From positions 53,090,873 to 53,154,872 of the forward strand of contig OZ022257.1 in NCBI GenBank assembly GCA_963978905.1: DNA of 64,000 nt. Direction: 5' to 3'. Below the pieces are notes generated by a model that worked only from the letters and a program-made list of their open reading frames with translations, was not told the origin of the DNA and did no database searches. The translations under genes and the position numbers were made by a program. Within the stretch, counting starts at the first letter, position 1, and each line of letters begins with the position of its first letter. Below are positions 41,128 through 51,515 of the stretch, piece by piece. This DNA comes from Trichostrongylus colubriformis. Taxonomy: Eukaryota > Nematoda > Chromadorea > Rhabditida > Trichostrongylidae.

Positions 41128-41570
41128 TCATGGTCTACATACCTGTAACCATTTTTACGTAACATAGTACTGGAACCAGGGCACTCCCAGGTGTCGAGGA
41201 AAATAGCCGCTTCAGTACGACCCCCACCCCTCTACGGCGACCAAATACGACTTCCCCTTTTTTGACCTCTACTGACCTTTTGAACTGTTGCCGGATTGCA
41301 TAATTGCAATGTGTTTTATTGCTATGTATCCTTTCCTGAGGCAAAAAAATATTTATTTAATATTTTTCACACGAATTCGCGGTAAAACACCCTTTGCTTC
41401 TCATCGGCTCATCGAAAATCTAGATTCAAGTGCTTATCGCTGGCCTTTGAAGGTATGACCCCACCCCCCCCCCCCTTCTATCTGTTCAAATACAACCCCC
41501 TTTGTCGAGAATCCTCGACTCTTGGTGTACTCTGTGTACAACTGATTCTATCCTGTAAAGTGCTCCATAA
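41128..41570 (+). repeat. Dispersed repeat family R3, copy 3
   Basis: Same ordered landmarks as 21.7 and 24.7 kb: TACCTGTAACCATTTTTAC, TGTCGAGGAAAATAGCCGCTTC, CCAAATACGACTTCCCC, the AAAAAATATTTATTTAAT block, GTGCTTATCGCTGGCCT and TGTCGAGAATCCTCGACTC. An internal C-run (about 41461-41475) replaces the shorter C-rich stretch of the other copies. Confidence 0.75.
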
Positions 41571-41903
41571 CTAGCGCAAGCCTTAACGAGGAAGGCGAAA
41601 GGCACCTCACTGCGTGCTTGGCGCGATTTCTCTTTCGCCTTCATACTGTGCGGTGCTGACAACAGTTCGTGGCTGCATCGGCTCTGCACGACCGAGCCAC
41701 TTTCCCCTGATGCCTGCGGCCTGCCGCGGGCGGGACATCGTAGAGTACGAAGGGCACCTAAGCCCACACTCACCGCACCATACGAGGAAATCGAATTCTC
41801 CCCCCCCCCCCCCCCCCACCTAATGGCACACATTTATATGCATGCTCAAATTTTGTGCGAGGCTAATTCGGCTGCCTACGCTGGAAGTATCCCACTACAT
41901 GGC
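41571..41903. repeat. GC-rich sequence with 18-bp C-run
   Basis: The homopolymer C-run 41800-41817 sits beside GC-rich sequence with CCTGCGGCCTGCCGCGGGCGGG, reminiscent of the R6 and R2 GC blocks. Overlapping long frames on both strands here are compositional. Confidence 0.5.
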
Positions 41904-42142
41904 GGGTGTGTGCAGATATGACGAAGAATCGCTTCGTGGCGTTTCACTCGCGGCGCCACCAGTGCGACTTTCGAATCGATTGCTCTCGGGAGCCCGGCAG
42001 ATCGTGGCTGCGTCACCTCTGCGCTTCCACCCATGCCACACTGCCTCGCTTAAAGGCTGCCATACCCTACCACTGGCACTCGCACCCGCCGCGCCGCTCG
42101 CCGCGGGCGGCCACGCGATCTCCGTCATATCTGCACACACCC
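41904..42142. mobile_element. 239-bp MITE with 20-bp inverted ends and 9-bp target duplication
   Basis: The ends GGGTGTGTGCAGATATGACG and CGTCATATCTGCACACACCC are exact inverses. The flanks are CTACATGGC (41895-41903) and CTATATGGC (42143-42151), a 9-bp direct repeat with one mismatch. A 9-bp duplication is typical of Mutator-like elements (8 bp would suggest hAT). The GC-rich centre is non-coding and partly palindromic (CTCGCGGCGCC ... GGCGCGGCGAG-type blocks). Confidence 0.85.
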
Positions 42143-43098
42143 CTATATGGCAGAGCAAACAAAGGGGGCTTTTGCCATTTTTTATAGGATATTCCTCTAC
42201 TTTGCATTTGTACTACTACTCCCCACGAAGAAATCGCAGTTTGAAAGCCAACAAAGCCACTTCTATTCCGAACTGTAACCTTTTCTTGGTAAAACAGTGA
42301 AAACTTGGACAATTTTCAAGAATGCTCATATTAGGCCATTGAAAGGCGGAGATTGAGTACCTTTCCATAGGCTTAGGCAATTGGCATTTCTGGGACGTTG
42401 ATTCGATTGTTTGAATCTCTACATTCATTATATCATAAGTATTACGTTAATTTACATATTCTGTTTACTCACAAGCATTTCCAAACTCGCTGGTGGAAAT
42501 GTAGCTTCGGTTCAGTGTAGAGGCTTCTCGAAACTTTAGCTTCCTGGTATTAACGTGGGCGCGTCAGTGCACAAAGCCAAAATGCAAAAAGTTGTGAAAT
42601 AGTGGCTGCACTGGATGAGTTGACAACGAACTAAAAATTGATCCCTAGTAAGTAGAGGAATGGTTATCATCGCTAAACGAAGCAGAAATTTATTACTGTG
42701 CTGTTCCGAAGTCTCATAATTATCTGGTGCAACAACAACTGAGACTCCAAAATAATTATTCGAAAAAACTCAGAAGACTCCTCATAAGTTTCGGAAGCTT
42801 TTTGGAATATTTTTGCGATAGTGTTTAAAGTGTTCTACAGGCCTGAAACAGTTGAAGTTAGCTAAATCATATGAACTTCCACGGTTTGTGGCCTGAAGAA
42901 GGTGTTAAACACGAAAATATCGCAAAAATATTCCAAACTTTCAAGACTATGTATTTAGGGGTCCTTTGAATTTTTTAAATAAATATTTTGGAGTCTCAAT
43001 GGTTGATGAGCATTCAGATGCAAGAATTATCTTTGGTTGTGTGTCTTGGAAGGGACAGCCTCACTACTACCCTATTTTTTACAGTTTTTAAATTTCAG
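42143..43098. other. No supported gene
   Basis: A/T-rich DNA. Two related stretches face each other around 42740-42985 (CAAAATAATTATTCGAAAAAACTC ... GGAATATTTTTGCG, and GCAAAAATATTCC ... AATAAATATTTTGGAGTCTC), an imperfect inverted repeat of roughly 245 bp total that suggests another small foldback element. Confidence 0.45.
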
Positions 43099-43279
43099 AG
43101 CAACTGAAGGGAAGGATGCATGTGATCTTCTTCTTCCACTCATCAAATGCAATGAAAGTTGCTTAGAGGAATATGTGAATATCAAAAATCAATGCTTACT
43201 CGTTTCCAACCATAACTGTGAACAAAGTTTGATGAGTTTTTATGTCTTCTACAGTATTCTGCTGCCATCAAACAAGTGA
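43099..43279 (+). CDS. Possible cysteine-bearing exon, unknown product
   Basis: A good acceptor (TTTTTAAATTTCAG) opens a 59-codon frame ending in TGA: ATEGKDACDLLLPLIKCNES, CLEEYVNIKNQCLLVSNHNC, EQSLMSFYVFYSILLPSNK. Five cysteines in 45 residues suggest a small extracellular disulfide-rich segment. No upstream exon could be assigned and the family is not recognised. A donor-like AA|GTGAAA at the end is possible. Confidence 0.3.
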
Positions 43280-44881
43280 AAATGTCTTGATATGAGCCTA
43301 TTCCCGTTCAATGTTTTCTATAGCTCAAAAAGTCTGAAATTTCACTTCCAGAAATCGAAACCAGCCTTCAGTTTCGTATATTCTCCCATTTCACGACGAT
43401 AAAAACGTTTCCTTTCATGACGACGTTGGCCTTGACTTTTCACATCGAGTACCAGAAATTTGCGGCTCTCCCGGTACTTTCCGGTTTGACGTATTCGCGG
43501 TTTGTGTCGCCCGTCATTGGAAACCCTCATTTCGTCGATCAATTCACACACAAAAAAAGCACAAGTGCTAACACAAAATGTATACAGTAGAACTAGCGCG
43601 CTGATATGGGTGTAGGACTCTCACTGGACGCTGACAACTGTCACAAAAAAGATGTGAGCGCGAGCGTGTGCGTGCGAATAAGAGGCGACTGGTGGCTTGC
43701 AGATGGCTAAATGGTAAAGGAGATGGATGGATTGATAGAAAGGAAGACAGAAACAGGGAGGGAAAGAGTCATTGCGATCAGATGACAACCAATGAGGAAA
43801 AAGGCTGTCATTGAGGCGTATGACAAAAAGCAGCTGTAAAACGGGTTAGAAAGGAGCTCATGGCGAAGAGCTGCTTCATTCTCCGATTCCATAGGCATTT
43901 TTCTCTTGCCAGGGTCCCAAAAACTCATCAGTTTCCTCTGGATAGGTTCATGGATAGTCAAAAACAGTACACTGGAATAATGACGAGAGTTGCTGGAAAA
44001 CTTATGAAATATGAATGGAGTTTCGACACCAAAAACGCAACCAACCCTGCGCATTTCATCCATATTTGAAAACCCGTTTCTAAATCTACTCATCCACAAT
44101 TCGATAGTACTAGAAACAATGAATAATGCCTTAGGTCAGGGGAGACAATTCGGTCACGAGTTTCTGACACTGGTAATGCTGCATTCGATGGCTGAACAGG
44201 CCTTACTCGCTTCTTCAAATGAAATCAAAAGGACTCTGTCTAGCGAAATGTCAAATAATACCAAAATTGGTCGTTTTCAGACTAGCAGATTGGATTAGAG
44301 GTGCCAAAGAACTTACGGGAATCGAAATAGAAATGCAGAATCTTAGAATTGACCTTGGACCAGCTTCACAGGATCGAGATAGCTGTCCGGATACCAAAAA
44401 AGCACTCCTGACGTGACCGTACTGATTTCAACGAAGCACTTGTCGAAAATTTTTTAAAATATTCCGAAGCACCTTCGAAGGAATACTCGCGAAAAATTTT
44501 TTTCTCGAAAGCGGATGCGCATGAAGATAAAGTTTTTAAGGTTCTAGTTCCTATTCCTTACTACTTATTTTCTTTGTATTCTTAAAATACAAAAAGGGGC
44601 ATTCCATAGTTTCTGAAAAATTGAGTATCACCTGATATCATTCAGTTTAGAAATATTACCCCAGCTAAAAATCTCACAATAGTGGAATGATGTAATGAGC
44701 AAGGTTCAGCGGATACAAGTCCCTCACAGCTATGGAGATGGCCACAATAAACGAATAACGTCAGAAAATGCCAACCGGAAGTGAAATTATCAGTCCAAAA
44801 AGCTGACGCCGGATAACCGTACTAGGTAATTAATCTATAAGTCCAAAGCTGAATAACATTGAGGAATAAACGCTTTTCAAA
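43280..44881. other. No proven gene
   Basis: Overlapping frames on both strands (minus 43342-43551 and 43707-44099; plus 43860-44298) look protein-like in places, but none starts and ends with paired splice signals or shows a known motif. Confidence 0.4.
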
Positions 44882-45000
44882 GTTGTTACAAGTATGTTGA
44901 GCTATGGGTAAAAGCTTTGGTATCGGGTGGGTCTTGAACCAGCACATCATGCTTTCCAGCCATTGCTAATCCATTACACTACCGAGACTTCTTCCATCTT
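44882..45000 (-). repeat. tRNA-containing repeat family R8, copy 2
   Basis: The minus strand has the tRNA-like core GGTAGTGTAATGGATTAGCA ... CTGGTTCAAGACCC ... CGATACC, then the family flank AAAGCTTTTACCCATAGCTCAAC. The acceptor pairing GGTCTCGG/CCGATACC is partly conserved. It corresponds to 31.75-31.87 kb in inverse orientation. Confidence 0.65.
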
Positions 45001-45407
45001 AACCCACCTTCTGAATGATAATGATTTATTTACCATATCTTATCAGTACCTATAAGTATAGCGTGTTGAGCCGGTTGGCCAATATCGGCATCGAATCGTG
45101 AAGCTGAAAGCTCACGTAGATATTAATTTCTAGGGAAAGTAGCTTTTTGAAGTAGCGCAGCTCAGGAGATCTGGTGTGGTTCGTTTATTTACAAAAACAG
45201 CACACCCACTGGTTATATTTCAAGTGGATATGAACACCACGCTGCAGGAGCAACTGGAACAGATAAAAACGAAGTTATTGATGCTCTCATCGCTTTTTCT
45301 CACCATTCAGCCAACTGGACCTCTCCTTTTTCATTGCATCACTTCACATTTATTTATCATTTCACACTGCAGAATCTTGAAAATATTCGATAACAAATAG
45401 AGCCCAT
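45001..45407. other. No supported gene
   Basis: Only short open frames; nothing recognised. Confidence 0.4.
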
Positions 45408-45525
45408 GTGGTTACTAGTATGCTCAGTTATTGGCAAAAGCTTCAGTCTAGTAGTAACTACATACTTTCGCGTCGCATCGCGAGCCGCGGCGAAAATCAG
45501 CAGCTATCAAAAATCAAAACGAGTC
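45408..45525 (-). repeat. Repeat family R8, copy 3 (tRNA core absent)
   Basis: TTACTAGTATGCTCAGTTATTGGCAAAAGCTTCAGT, then TTTCGCGTCGCATCGCGAGC and GCAGCTATCAAAAATCAAAAC are the inverse of the two flanks of the 31.6-31.87 kb copy joined together, with the tRNA-like middle missing. Confidence 0.6.
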
Positions 45526-45607
45526 CAAGTGGGTTATCGCGTCTTGGACACAGTAGTTCCTTCGTGATTCGGGTAGTGTCTAGTTCTGGGAAGAAGAGTC
45601 GTACTAG

Positions 45608-45853
45608 AACCATTGGAAAGGGATTCTTACATTTAGTATTCCAAGAGATCTCGTGATAAGTAAGGAGAAAAAAGTGGTATGTCCATCTTTGGCGTTCAAT
45701 AATAAGACTCGAGTACGCCCTCTGATTACTTCTCCAATCTTTGCTCATAGTGAGAACATTTCCAGAAAACTCCTATTGCCATCGATCAAATTCTTCAATG
45801 CGATCCCTGACCCTGCTCCCAAAATCCGCGCTGTTTCCCACAGTCTCGATTAA
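45608..45853 (+). CDS. Open frame, possible retrotransposon C-terminal remnant
   Basis: An 81-codon frame without ATG, reading FSIPRDLVISKEKKVVCPSL, then NNKTRVRPLITSPIFAHSEN and ISRKLLLPSIKFFNAIPDPA before TAA. The pattern of an RT(R/K) motif followed by a hydrophobic segment and IKFFNAIPD loosely recalls the RLWNxLP tail that follows the reverse transcriptase in many non-LTR retrotransposons. That likeness is weak and is inference only. No YxDD-type reverse transcriptase core is present upstream. Confidence 0.25.
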   Translation, partial: NHWKGILTFSIPRDLVISKEKKVVCPSLAFNNKTRVRPLITSPIFAHSENISRKLLLPSIKFFNAIPDPAPKIRAVSHSLD

Positions 45854-46339
45854 TTTTTCGAGAAAGCATCCCATTGTGGTATTTTCAAGGGGCTATCGTA
45901 ATGTCATGCGATATCGAGATAACATTTGGATCATAGGAATTACCGATTGCATCCTTCGACACTTCAAACTAACATCTAGAAGATAGGCGACTCAATGGGC
46001 AGACGTCCACACGTAACCTTTATGTGACAAACGACGATCTGCATGGCCCTGGAGTCAGAAGTTTACTGGATCGTTCTGAATCACGATAGAGACCAATGGA
46101 AGCATTGCTGGAATCCCTCAAGAATTTCGGGGTGGCAGGTGATCAGGTTGTATTCATGACTTTGGCTACTCCAGAGTTTTCGACGGTACAGGAAAGTGGT
46201 CAGTTAGCCATAAGTAGGCTGGCAAGTATCATGTAGCTCCTTTCGAATATATGGCGTATTCTGAAGGCGTTGATCAACAGCGTTTGCTACTCTATCCTTT
46301 TTTAAACGTATAGTCCTTGTACAGCGTATTGAGACATTT
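45854..46339. other. No supported gene
   Basis: Short frames only. Confidence 0.4.
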
Positions 46340-46545
46340 CCTGAAGCAGTAGTTGTAATGTCGCATTCATACTCTGCGGTGTCGGCGGCAGGGCGTGGCT
46401 GCACGTCTTTGCATCTATGCCTATGCCACCCTGTCTCGTTGCCTGTGTCATCTCTGCATCTCCTCTGTGCCACTCTGTCTCGCTTCTTGTGAGCACAGCC
46501 ACGCCCTGCTGGCGCTGATTACGAGCGCGGCCTTAGGGATCACAA
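46340..46545 (+). repeat. GC-rich repeat family R6, uninterrupted copy
   Basis: TTCATACTCTGCGGTGTCGG, CGGCAGGGCGTGGCTGC, CT-rich middle with repeated TCTGCATCTCCTCTGTGCCACTCTGTCTCG, then GCACAGCCACGCCCTGC and GCGCGGCCTTAGGG. The GGCGTGGCTGC/GCAGCCACGCC pair forms an inverted repeat. This copy shows what the 27.0/28.7 kb locus looked like before its Tc1-like insertion. Confidence 0.65.
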
Positions 46546-47933
46546 GGAGTGGTGTTGTCCTCATCTATCCATCATAAGTGGAAATTTGGTTGAGGGTGAT
46601 AGAACCGCCCACCAGCCACCTTCCACGGGGGCAAACCCTCGAATGCCCTCATCACGGCAAATATGTACCTGCTCCAGAGTTCCTCTTAGAAGAGATAGAG
46701 AGAAGCCTACAATCAAAAACAGGGGAGGTAAGAAAGTGATGAATGGGGCTATTATCAGATCAGCGATCCAGGATCAAAGTACGCTCAAGACAGCTCACGT
46801 CCACTGCCACAATGTTATGGAGAAGATTCCGTGCGGTTTGAATGGATAAATACTGAAGTATTTCCACTAACTGCCCAAGTCGTATGAAGTTCCGCTCATT
46901 TCCAGAACTCCTTTCGATGACGGCCTTCTGCAGCAGAACCCAAATGTCGCTGAGAGACTCTATCATTGCGCTCACTGCGCTTCTCTCCTGTCTCTCCCCT
47001 GACCCAGAACCTCTGGACTGATGAGTGACATTTTTAGGGCTAAGTAGATTTAGCATTTCCCAGAACACTCCATATCATTGCGCTCCCAGAACAGAGTGTC
47101 CTGTAATCACAGACCTTTATCTCATTTCGCAAATAATATAGCAAGAGTGACCCGAATGCTGGAATGTTGTGGCCTGGCTACGCCCTTCACTCTGCGGGCG
47201 GTGGAAACTGTGAAGACATGTAACTAATGCCCGTATTTAATGATTCATCGTATCCTTCATACACACCGTATTCGGAATGGGTACCATGCCTTGGGAAGTC
47301 TGATGCCTCGGGAAGTCTGATTCCTAGTACCTTCACAAAGTTTCTCGCCCACGCTCACGTATTCGGCCTGTGGTAAAATTTGTGTTCCCACACCACTGCC
47401 GGAAAAGAGCGGCAAGCTTTGCCCAGGCTTTGTCGCCGTCTTTGATCAAACTGCCCCCGCTGTGATGAGGAGCTATGAAAATGTACCGCTGGAAAGAAGG
47501 AGCACTGTAAGGCTCATTCCACTACGAATCATCATCTGAACGCATGTCGCTTGTGGTCGTGCAGACGGTCTTTTACTAGTTAACACTATTCAGTTGAAAT
47601 AGCACCATATATAAAAAGAAGAAAATAGAAGATATAAGGCCATGGTGCAACCCTTAAAACTAGGGCCTTCACATGAAAACCTCTCGTTCTACATCTGAAT
47701 TATCTGCTTTCAATTTACGATGCCTGTCGGCTCACCCATCACTCTTCAGTGAGACGCCTTTTCGAGCTTTCTGCCCAGCTCGTTGGTCTGAAGGGGGCTA
47801 AATTTGCTGCCCGAGTCATAAATCTCTCGCAGTGATAACACATCAAGCAGTGATTTTCAACATTAAAAGAGCACTGACTCGACGGATTGTGGATAGACCA
47901 ACTGACCACTCCAGGTGTTCATCTAAGAATCAA
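46546..47933. other. No supported gene
   Basis: Includes a short tandem CCTTGGGAAGTCTGATG / CCTCGGGAAGTCTGATT near 47291-47326. Overlapping frames near 46586-47068 carry no recognised motif. Confidence 0.4.
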
Positions 47934-48193
47934 GGGTGTGTGGCGATTGGTCGAATTTTTGCTTCGCGGTGTCGCATTTGCGGCGTCGTCAGTACGACTT
48001 GCCGCAGTCGTTTGGAATTCCGCTCAAGACGCATTGGGCTGGTAGCGTGAAGAATCTTCAAAGATTGCAGGTTAGAAACTTCGGAAGTTCGCCTATTGTG
48101 TTTATGTGGTTATTACAATAGATAAAGCGGCAATTGACTCGCAGTCGCCTCGCCGCTTTCCGCGGGCGGAATTCGACCAATCACCACTCACCC
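47934..48193. mobile_element. 260-bp MITE of family R2 with probable 9-bp target duplication
   Basis: The left end GGGTGTGTGGCGATTGGTCG and inverted right end GGGTGAGTGGTGATTGGTCG continue into a shared GAATT. The flanks AAGAATCAA and AGGGATCAA agree at seven of nine bases. The interior has the CTTCGGAAGTTCGCCTAT block and GC-rich palindromic halves common to copies at 2.4-2.7 and 51.3 kb. Non-coding. Confidence 0.8.
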
Positions 48194-50440
48194 AGGGATC
48201 AAAGACGAGGGCTCCGCCTATTGCCGGAAACGCGGCGTGTCGCATCGAGACCCGCGACGGAACAGCGCGATGAAACCATTCGTTGGACGAGCTCATGTCA
48301 TCTTCCACATCTGTGATGCATATTTTTTTAACGTCGCCCGAGTGATCAAATCGGCGGAGCAGAGGCATTTCCATTGGATGAATCACAAAGAATGCTCAAT
48401 TAAAGTTTGTGTGAACATCATCCGAACAATAGGGAGCCTGAAGCAATTTAAAAATGCTCCTGTACCTGGAAATCGGTCTATCACAACCAACTCGAGTGGT
48501 AGTAGATAGTATAACGGATCAACACAAGTTTCCCTGCAAATTTCAGATGGTACCATTGATCAGATTCAAATTTTTTCAGCGAGTTCTTTTTTACTTTGAT
48601 AAAAATAACTTTACAAACGTAATCGCTATATTTCAGAGAAGGATCGAATCAAACAAGCCAAACACTCTACATTCTGAAAAATCCTGAAGGATTCCAATCC
48701 GCGTCACCTAGCAAAATCGAGCAGCCGAAATAGGCTACAAGGGTGAAGGGAGAAAGTAGGAGACAAGGGCAGGTGAAGATCTGACCTAAGCCCAAGAGGG
48801 GGAATATCCTGGAGATGGATGAATTTAGGCACTTTTTATTGAATATCTTTCACACGAACAAAAGTTTCCACCCGCTGCAGAGCTCCTTCTTCTCGATAGG
48901 TTTGAAGTATTTCGTGATAATACGCTCTGCTAGCCTTCCTTCACACTGACAATATAAATTTGGTTTAGATTCCAACGTCCACTATGGCGTCCGGAGTATT
49001 AGCACACAGCGAAGAAAGAACAAGAAAGTGTCACTTGAGGGCTATAGATGTTGATGTTGTCCTTAAATGTTTCCATCAAACTGGTATAGTTGCTCGGGCA
49101 CGGTAATGACGTGCGTAACCTGTTACTCACTATGATGAGCCTCAAAGTACACATAGAGAGGGTATCCGACATTAGGCTTTTTTCTAAAAATGGGTGTCCA
49201 AGAAAAGCAAAGTATTTTTTCCTCATTTCATCGAATAAAAGAGAGGAGGGAGGTGTCTCATCCTGCACTTACCTAAGTTAGATACCTTGTCGCTAAGAAG
49301 GAACAAGAAATTGGAAATTTCTAAGAACACCCTCAGTGAGCTTATCTGGAACTTCACAGGAGTTTCTAGAAACATCTGGCATGCACGAGTCTTTTTAGGA
49401 TTACGAAATGCACGAGCACGATTAGAGGTTGTGAAAGTCACATTTTCAACGCGAAAACACTATGCTTACAGTATACGATGGCTCGAGGATAACTCTATGG
49501 AGAAACGATGACGTCTTGTGACAATGCACAGAGAAATCGGGTGAGGAGGCAGTGGTGGGTACGTGTTTTTTCCGCATATCGCATCGCGCGCAATTCGGTG
49601 CGATGCGGTGGGGTGCGCAGACGGCGAAAGCAGAGCGAACGAAATAAAACTGCGTGGCAACGAGGCCGTCCAGACGACGCAGTACGACATCGGTGGAGGG
49701 TGATTGACTAGCAGTGTGAAAGAAAAAAATCGAGAGACCCAGGATGCTGATGGAGAACAGAGACGACGAGAGTGAGAGAAAAAGCTGAAAGAGCCTAGCT
49801 GAAAAAAACGGCCGGGGCCGAATCGATGGCGGCGACTAACGAAAAAGCATCTTATTCATGATAAACCCCGGCCTCACGAGCAAACAGGCTACACGCTGAC
49901 GTTCACTGATCGAGAAGAAGGGTTTTCTTGAGAAAATAGTGAACAGAACGGTTTTTCAAAGGCCTGTAGGGCTGGCTCGTCGGTAAACGTTCTTCGTACG
50001 ACCACGCGTCGTAGTCTGGACGACGGTAGTCTATTGGCAAGTAGGCAATTCATGAAACCCACGACCTTTTTCAGGTGTATAAACTGGATTCGGCCGTTTT
50101 TACGGCAAAAAGGCAGGAACGTTATGAAATGAAGTCCTGTCTAGGCAGGGATCGTGTGCCGATTTCTTGATGGGACTAGAGCTTTTCGGGTAATTACCTA
50201 TGTAAAAAAGGTATTTGCATACCTCATGAATGGAACGATTGCTCTTGCAAGAGCATCCCGACAGCATCGCTATTAAAAATGGGCCTGCCCCCTAGGTGCA
50301 GGTGGTGACCTATCTAGAAGAGCCGTGTACAACATGAGATCTAAGTAGGCTGGTCTCAAGATAAGACCGATCTACTTCTCCTGCTCATAGGATTCGATTA
50401 AATGATACCAAAATAGCAGGAGAACACTCAGAGGAACTAC
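48194..50440. other. No supported gene
   Basis: Overlapping frames near 48237-48687 and 49223-49711 lack motifs. A small inverted repeat occurs near 50336-50380 (TAAGTAGGCTGGTCTCAAGA / TAAGACCGATCTACTT). Confidence 0.4.
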
Positions 50441-50818
50441 CTTTTTTCCATTAAAATGAAATTTCGAGTAAAACGTGGCTGAATCTCTGGAGTGTCGATG
50501 TCAAGTCTTCTATTTCCTGAGTCCAGTTTCAGCGCAGATTTCAACGGCGCGCATCTTATTTTCTTGCAGGCTCTGAATTTTCAGGAAAGTTTCACAGCCC
50601 TCTTTCTCATGGAGCACAAGCTCAAAATCCCAGATTTCAGCTCTAAGCCATTGTAACGTGGAGGATTGATGGCATAGTATGATTTCTATGGTTTCCAATC
50701 CCCTAGCATGTATACCGTAACGAGCAGGAATGATCGCCAGGTTATGGATAAGCTCACCAAAATCATCGAAGAGCGTATAACTTCGCCGCACGAAAGCGTT
50801 TTTCATGGAAATTTTCGA
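50441..50818 (-). CDS. Possible exons of an unidentified minus-strand gene
   Basis: Two exon-like blocks. 50758-50818 (acceptor TTTGTGCGCAG, donor TTTTG|GTGAGC) reads SKISMKNAFVRRSYTLFDDF. 50441-50572 (acceptor GAAAATTCAG, donor AAAAAAG|GTAGTT) reads ACKKIRCAPLKSALKLDSGN then RRLDIDTPEIQPRFTRNFIL. Their phases do not join directly, so a further exon or another acceptor is needed; an alternative frame (EIWDFELVLHEKEGCETFLK to a TAG) is also open. The plus strand at 50708-51013 is open too. No family recognised. Confidence 0.3.
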
Positions 50819-51284
50819 CTGCGCACAAATCAATACAGAACGAAAAAACTAGTCCACAAGCGACACATCGACTTGCTCGTTTCGATTGGAAGTTTTTACC
50901 GATTATTCGTAATTCACGGAACATTCAGGAATTCTGAACCTGAACGACATTCACAGTGGAACCGCCCGGTGTTTCTTAAGCTAACTGATCAACTCCGTAG
51001 CAGCTTAGTCTAAGCGTATAAGCATTGTCAAAGAAGCTCGTAGTGATGAAACGAACCATCCTTAATTACAATTCCGAGAACAAGAGATAAAATGGCAGTT
51101 CTTATTGCTTGTTCTGGTGCACGCCACGCACTTGGTCATGGCTTAGCGTGGCAGGTTGATGGAATAAGCCCGCTATCATTTTTAACTTGTTGTGCCTACG
51201 ATTGCACTATTTGTGAGTTTTTTCCCCGTTCTTTTTCGCAATTTTCACGTAATCCATCAAGTGATACCGTAGAAATCAGGCGAG
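50819..51284. other. No further exon identified
   Basis: Upstream flank of the possible minus-strand exons; no continuing exon could be matched in phase. Confidence 0.4.
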
Positions 51285-51515
51285 TGCCGATTGGTCGAAT
51301 TTTCGCTTCACGGCATCGCACCCGCGGCACAGTCAGTACGAGTCGTTTGGAATTCCGCTCAAGAAGCAATGGGCTGGTTTCGTGAAGGATCTTTGGAGAT
51401 TGCAGTTTGGAAGCTTCGCAGTTCGCCTATGTTGTTGTTGTTGCTGTTTCAGCAGATAAAGCTGCAAACGACTCGCACTCGCCGCGCGGAAATTCGACCA
51501 ATAGGCCTCTCCCGT
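51285..51515. mobile_element. R2-family MITE, diverged copy
   Basis: The left end GCCGATTGGTCGAATTTTCG and right end GGAAATTCGACCAATAGGCC are inverted. The interior includes TTTGGAATTCCGCTCAAGAAGCAATGGGCTGG and the GAAGCTTCGCAGTTCGCCTAT block. A small (GTT)n run lies near 51432. Confidence 0.7.
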
